A DNA stretch of 64,000 nucleotides from Annona cherimola. Its lineage: Eukaryota > Streptophyta > Magnoliopsida > Magnoliales > Annonaceae. The stretch's first letter is position 1; each line of letters begins with the position of its first letter. The stretch covers positions 49,090,012-49,154,011 of the forward strand of contig CM059971.1 of NCBI GenBank assembly GCA_030490835.1. The letters are read 5' to 3'. The notes beneath the pieces are model-generated. The model ran no database searches and was not told where the DNA came from. It was given only the letters and a program-made list of their open reading frames with translations. Of this stretch, positions 63,133-64,000 are shown in pieces. The translations under genes were made by a program, and so were the position numbers.

Positions 63133-64000
63133 GTCATCCGTTATCGTTCGAATGTAAATGAAATCAAGGGATAGTTGTTAATTGTTGTTCATTGAAGTTC
63201 CGTTCGTCCAATTCAGTTGTTCTGAATCTATTGGAATGCTTTAAAGTTTACTCATTCTACTTACAGTAAAAACAAGTCAATTAGATTGAGTTGTATCCAA
63301 ATCAAGCTAATCCAAGTTCATTCTATCAAACTCAATTCATTTGATTCGATTTGAATGCCTTTAAGGTCATCCGTTGTCGTTCGAATGTAAATGAAATCAA
63401 GGGATTGTTGTTAATTGTTGTTGATTGAAATTCATTTCGTCCAATTCAGTTGTTTTGAATCTACTGGAATGCGTTAAAAGTTTACACATTCCACTTACAG
63501 TCAAATCAAGTCAATTAGATTTAGTTGTACTCAATTCCAGCTAATCAAAGTTCATTTTATAAAACTCAATTCATTTGATTCGATTTGAATGCCTTTAAGG
63601 TCATCCGTTATCGTTCGAATGTAAATGAAATCAAGGGATAGTTGTTAATTGTTGTTCATTGAAGTTCCTTTTGTCCAATTCAGTTGTTTTCAATCTATTG
63701 GAATGCTTTAAAGTTTACTCGTTCTAGATACAGTCAAATCAAGTCAATTAGATTGAGTTGTACTCAATTCTAGCTAAGCAAAGTTCATTCTATCAAACTC
63801 AATTCATTTGATTCGATTTCAATGCCTTTAAGGTCATTCGTTGTCGTTCGAATGTAAATGAAATAATGGGACTGTTGTTAATTGTTGTTGATTGAAGTTC
63901 CTTTCGTCCAATTCAGTTGTTTTGAACCTATTAGAATGCGTTAAAGTTTACTCGTTCTCATTACAGTCAAATCAAGTCAATTAGATTGAGTTATACTCAA

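Larger units (their letters stand above)
1..64000. repeat. Satellite array, ~233-bp monomer, fills the whole window
   Basis: The anchor GTCGTTCGAATGTAAATGAA, or a one- or two-base variant, recurs about every 233 bp across the window, always in the same orientation. In the first unit the spacings are 312, then 233 seven times, 234 and 233. Every monomer keeps the same order of blocks: the anchor, a GTT-rich stretch, CCAATTCAGTTGTTTTGAAT, GTTAAAGTTTACTCGTTCT, CAGTCAAATCAAGTCAAT, a small dyad, CAAAGTTCATTCTATCAAAC and TCAATTCATTTGATTCGAT. Composition is clearly AT-rich. No stretch above 300 bases departs from this pattern, so no part of the window is left for an ordinary gene. Array length, uniform orientation and higher-order organisation are typical of eukaryotic centromeric or heterochromatic satellites. 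I do not recognise the family and cannot assign a species. Confidence 0.98.
51838..64000. repeat. Reshuffled A/B/other domain to the right edge
   Basis: A and B monomers are interleaved with other types: one with AGTAAAAACAAGTC and GTATCCAAATC (51876, 56049, 58848, 63293), one with GAATCTACTGG and TCCACTTACAG, and the AAGAGATTG type. A block of about 0.97 kb at 51,840-52,805 recurs at 56,013-56,978, in part at 58,812-59,370, and from 63,257 to the window end. The variable offsets (4,173, 2,799 and 4,445 bp) indicate a domain assembled by repeated non-uniform exchanges. The array runs off the right edge inside a monomer. Confidence 0.87.

Noticed and set aside
1..64000. Regularly spaced repeats considered as a CRISPR array or phage/bacterial repeat region.
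   Set aside because: The whole 233-bp period is repeated, with no unique spacers, no cas genes and no other genes. Length and nested order fit eukaryotic satellite DNA.
1..64000. Telomeric repeats, rDNA, tRNA genes or transposable elements within the array.
   Set aside because: Reading through the window, I saw no run of short telomere-like units, no rRNA- or tRNA-like segment and no interruption of the monomer pattern large enough to hold an element.

Overview
The whole 64 kb window is satellite DNA. One AT-rich family with a monomer of about 233 bp runs head-to-tail in a single orientation from the first base to the last, giving roughly 270 monomers. I found no unique-sequence gene, RNA gene, transposon or other insertion. 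Pure satellite on this scale, with nested higher-order repeats (HORs), points to eukaryotic heterochromatin, most likely a centromeric, pericentromeric or subtelomeric array read by long reads. I do not recognise the monomer, so I do not name a species.

Layout. (1) 1-14,922, 'alpha' domain: HOR units of 2,410, 2,417, 2,912, 2,912, 1,047 and 2,912 bp plus a partial unit. Each begins with a 312-bp monomer that carries an internal 79-bp duplication. (2) 14,923-23,773: a junction zone, two near-identical 2,795-bp 12-mer units, then a mosaic of single monomers. (3) 23,774-32,670: an alternating A/B dimer array of 465-466 bp period, locally organised as 931-bp tetramers. (4) 32,671-45,429: the zone-2 type returns, with 1,628-bp 7-mers and a 4,892-bp (21-monomer) tandem duplication. 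(5) 45,430-51,837: the A/B dimer array returns. (6) 51,838-64,000: A/B monomers interleaved with other types, in reshuffled blocks that include a 1,406-bp 6-mer in two tandem copies.

Much of zones 2-3 recurs in zones 4-5 at an offset near 21,656 bp, so there may be a super-repeat of about 21-22 kb. The array preserves many unequal-exchange and conversion events that can be read directly: an 8-monomer deletion, a conversion patch of about 80 bp, A/B phase slips and chimeric monomers.

Two short elements recur in most monomers and are the best candidates for function. One is a dyad (7-bp arms, 3-base loop) whose arms are kept while the loop varies. The other, on the minus strand, resembles the CENP-B box except for one extra spacer base and one end substitution; it is present in A-type monomers and disrupted in B-type. 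Both are inferences. The short open frames in the monomer start at TTG, differ only by satellite variants, and cannot extend because 233 is not a multiple of 3, so they are not annotated as genes.
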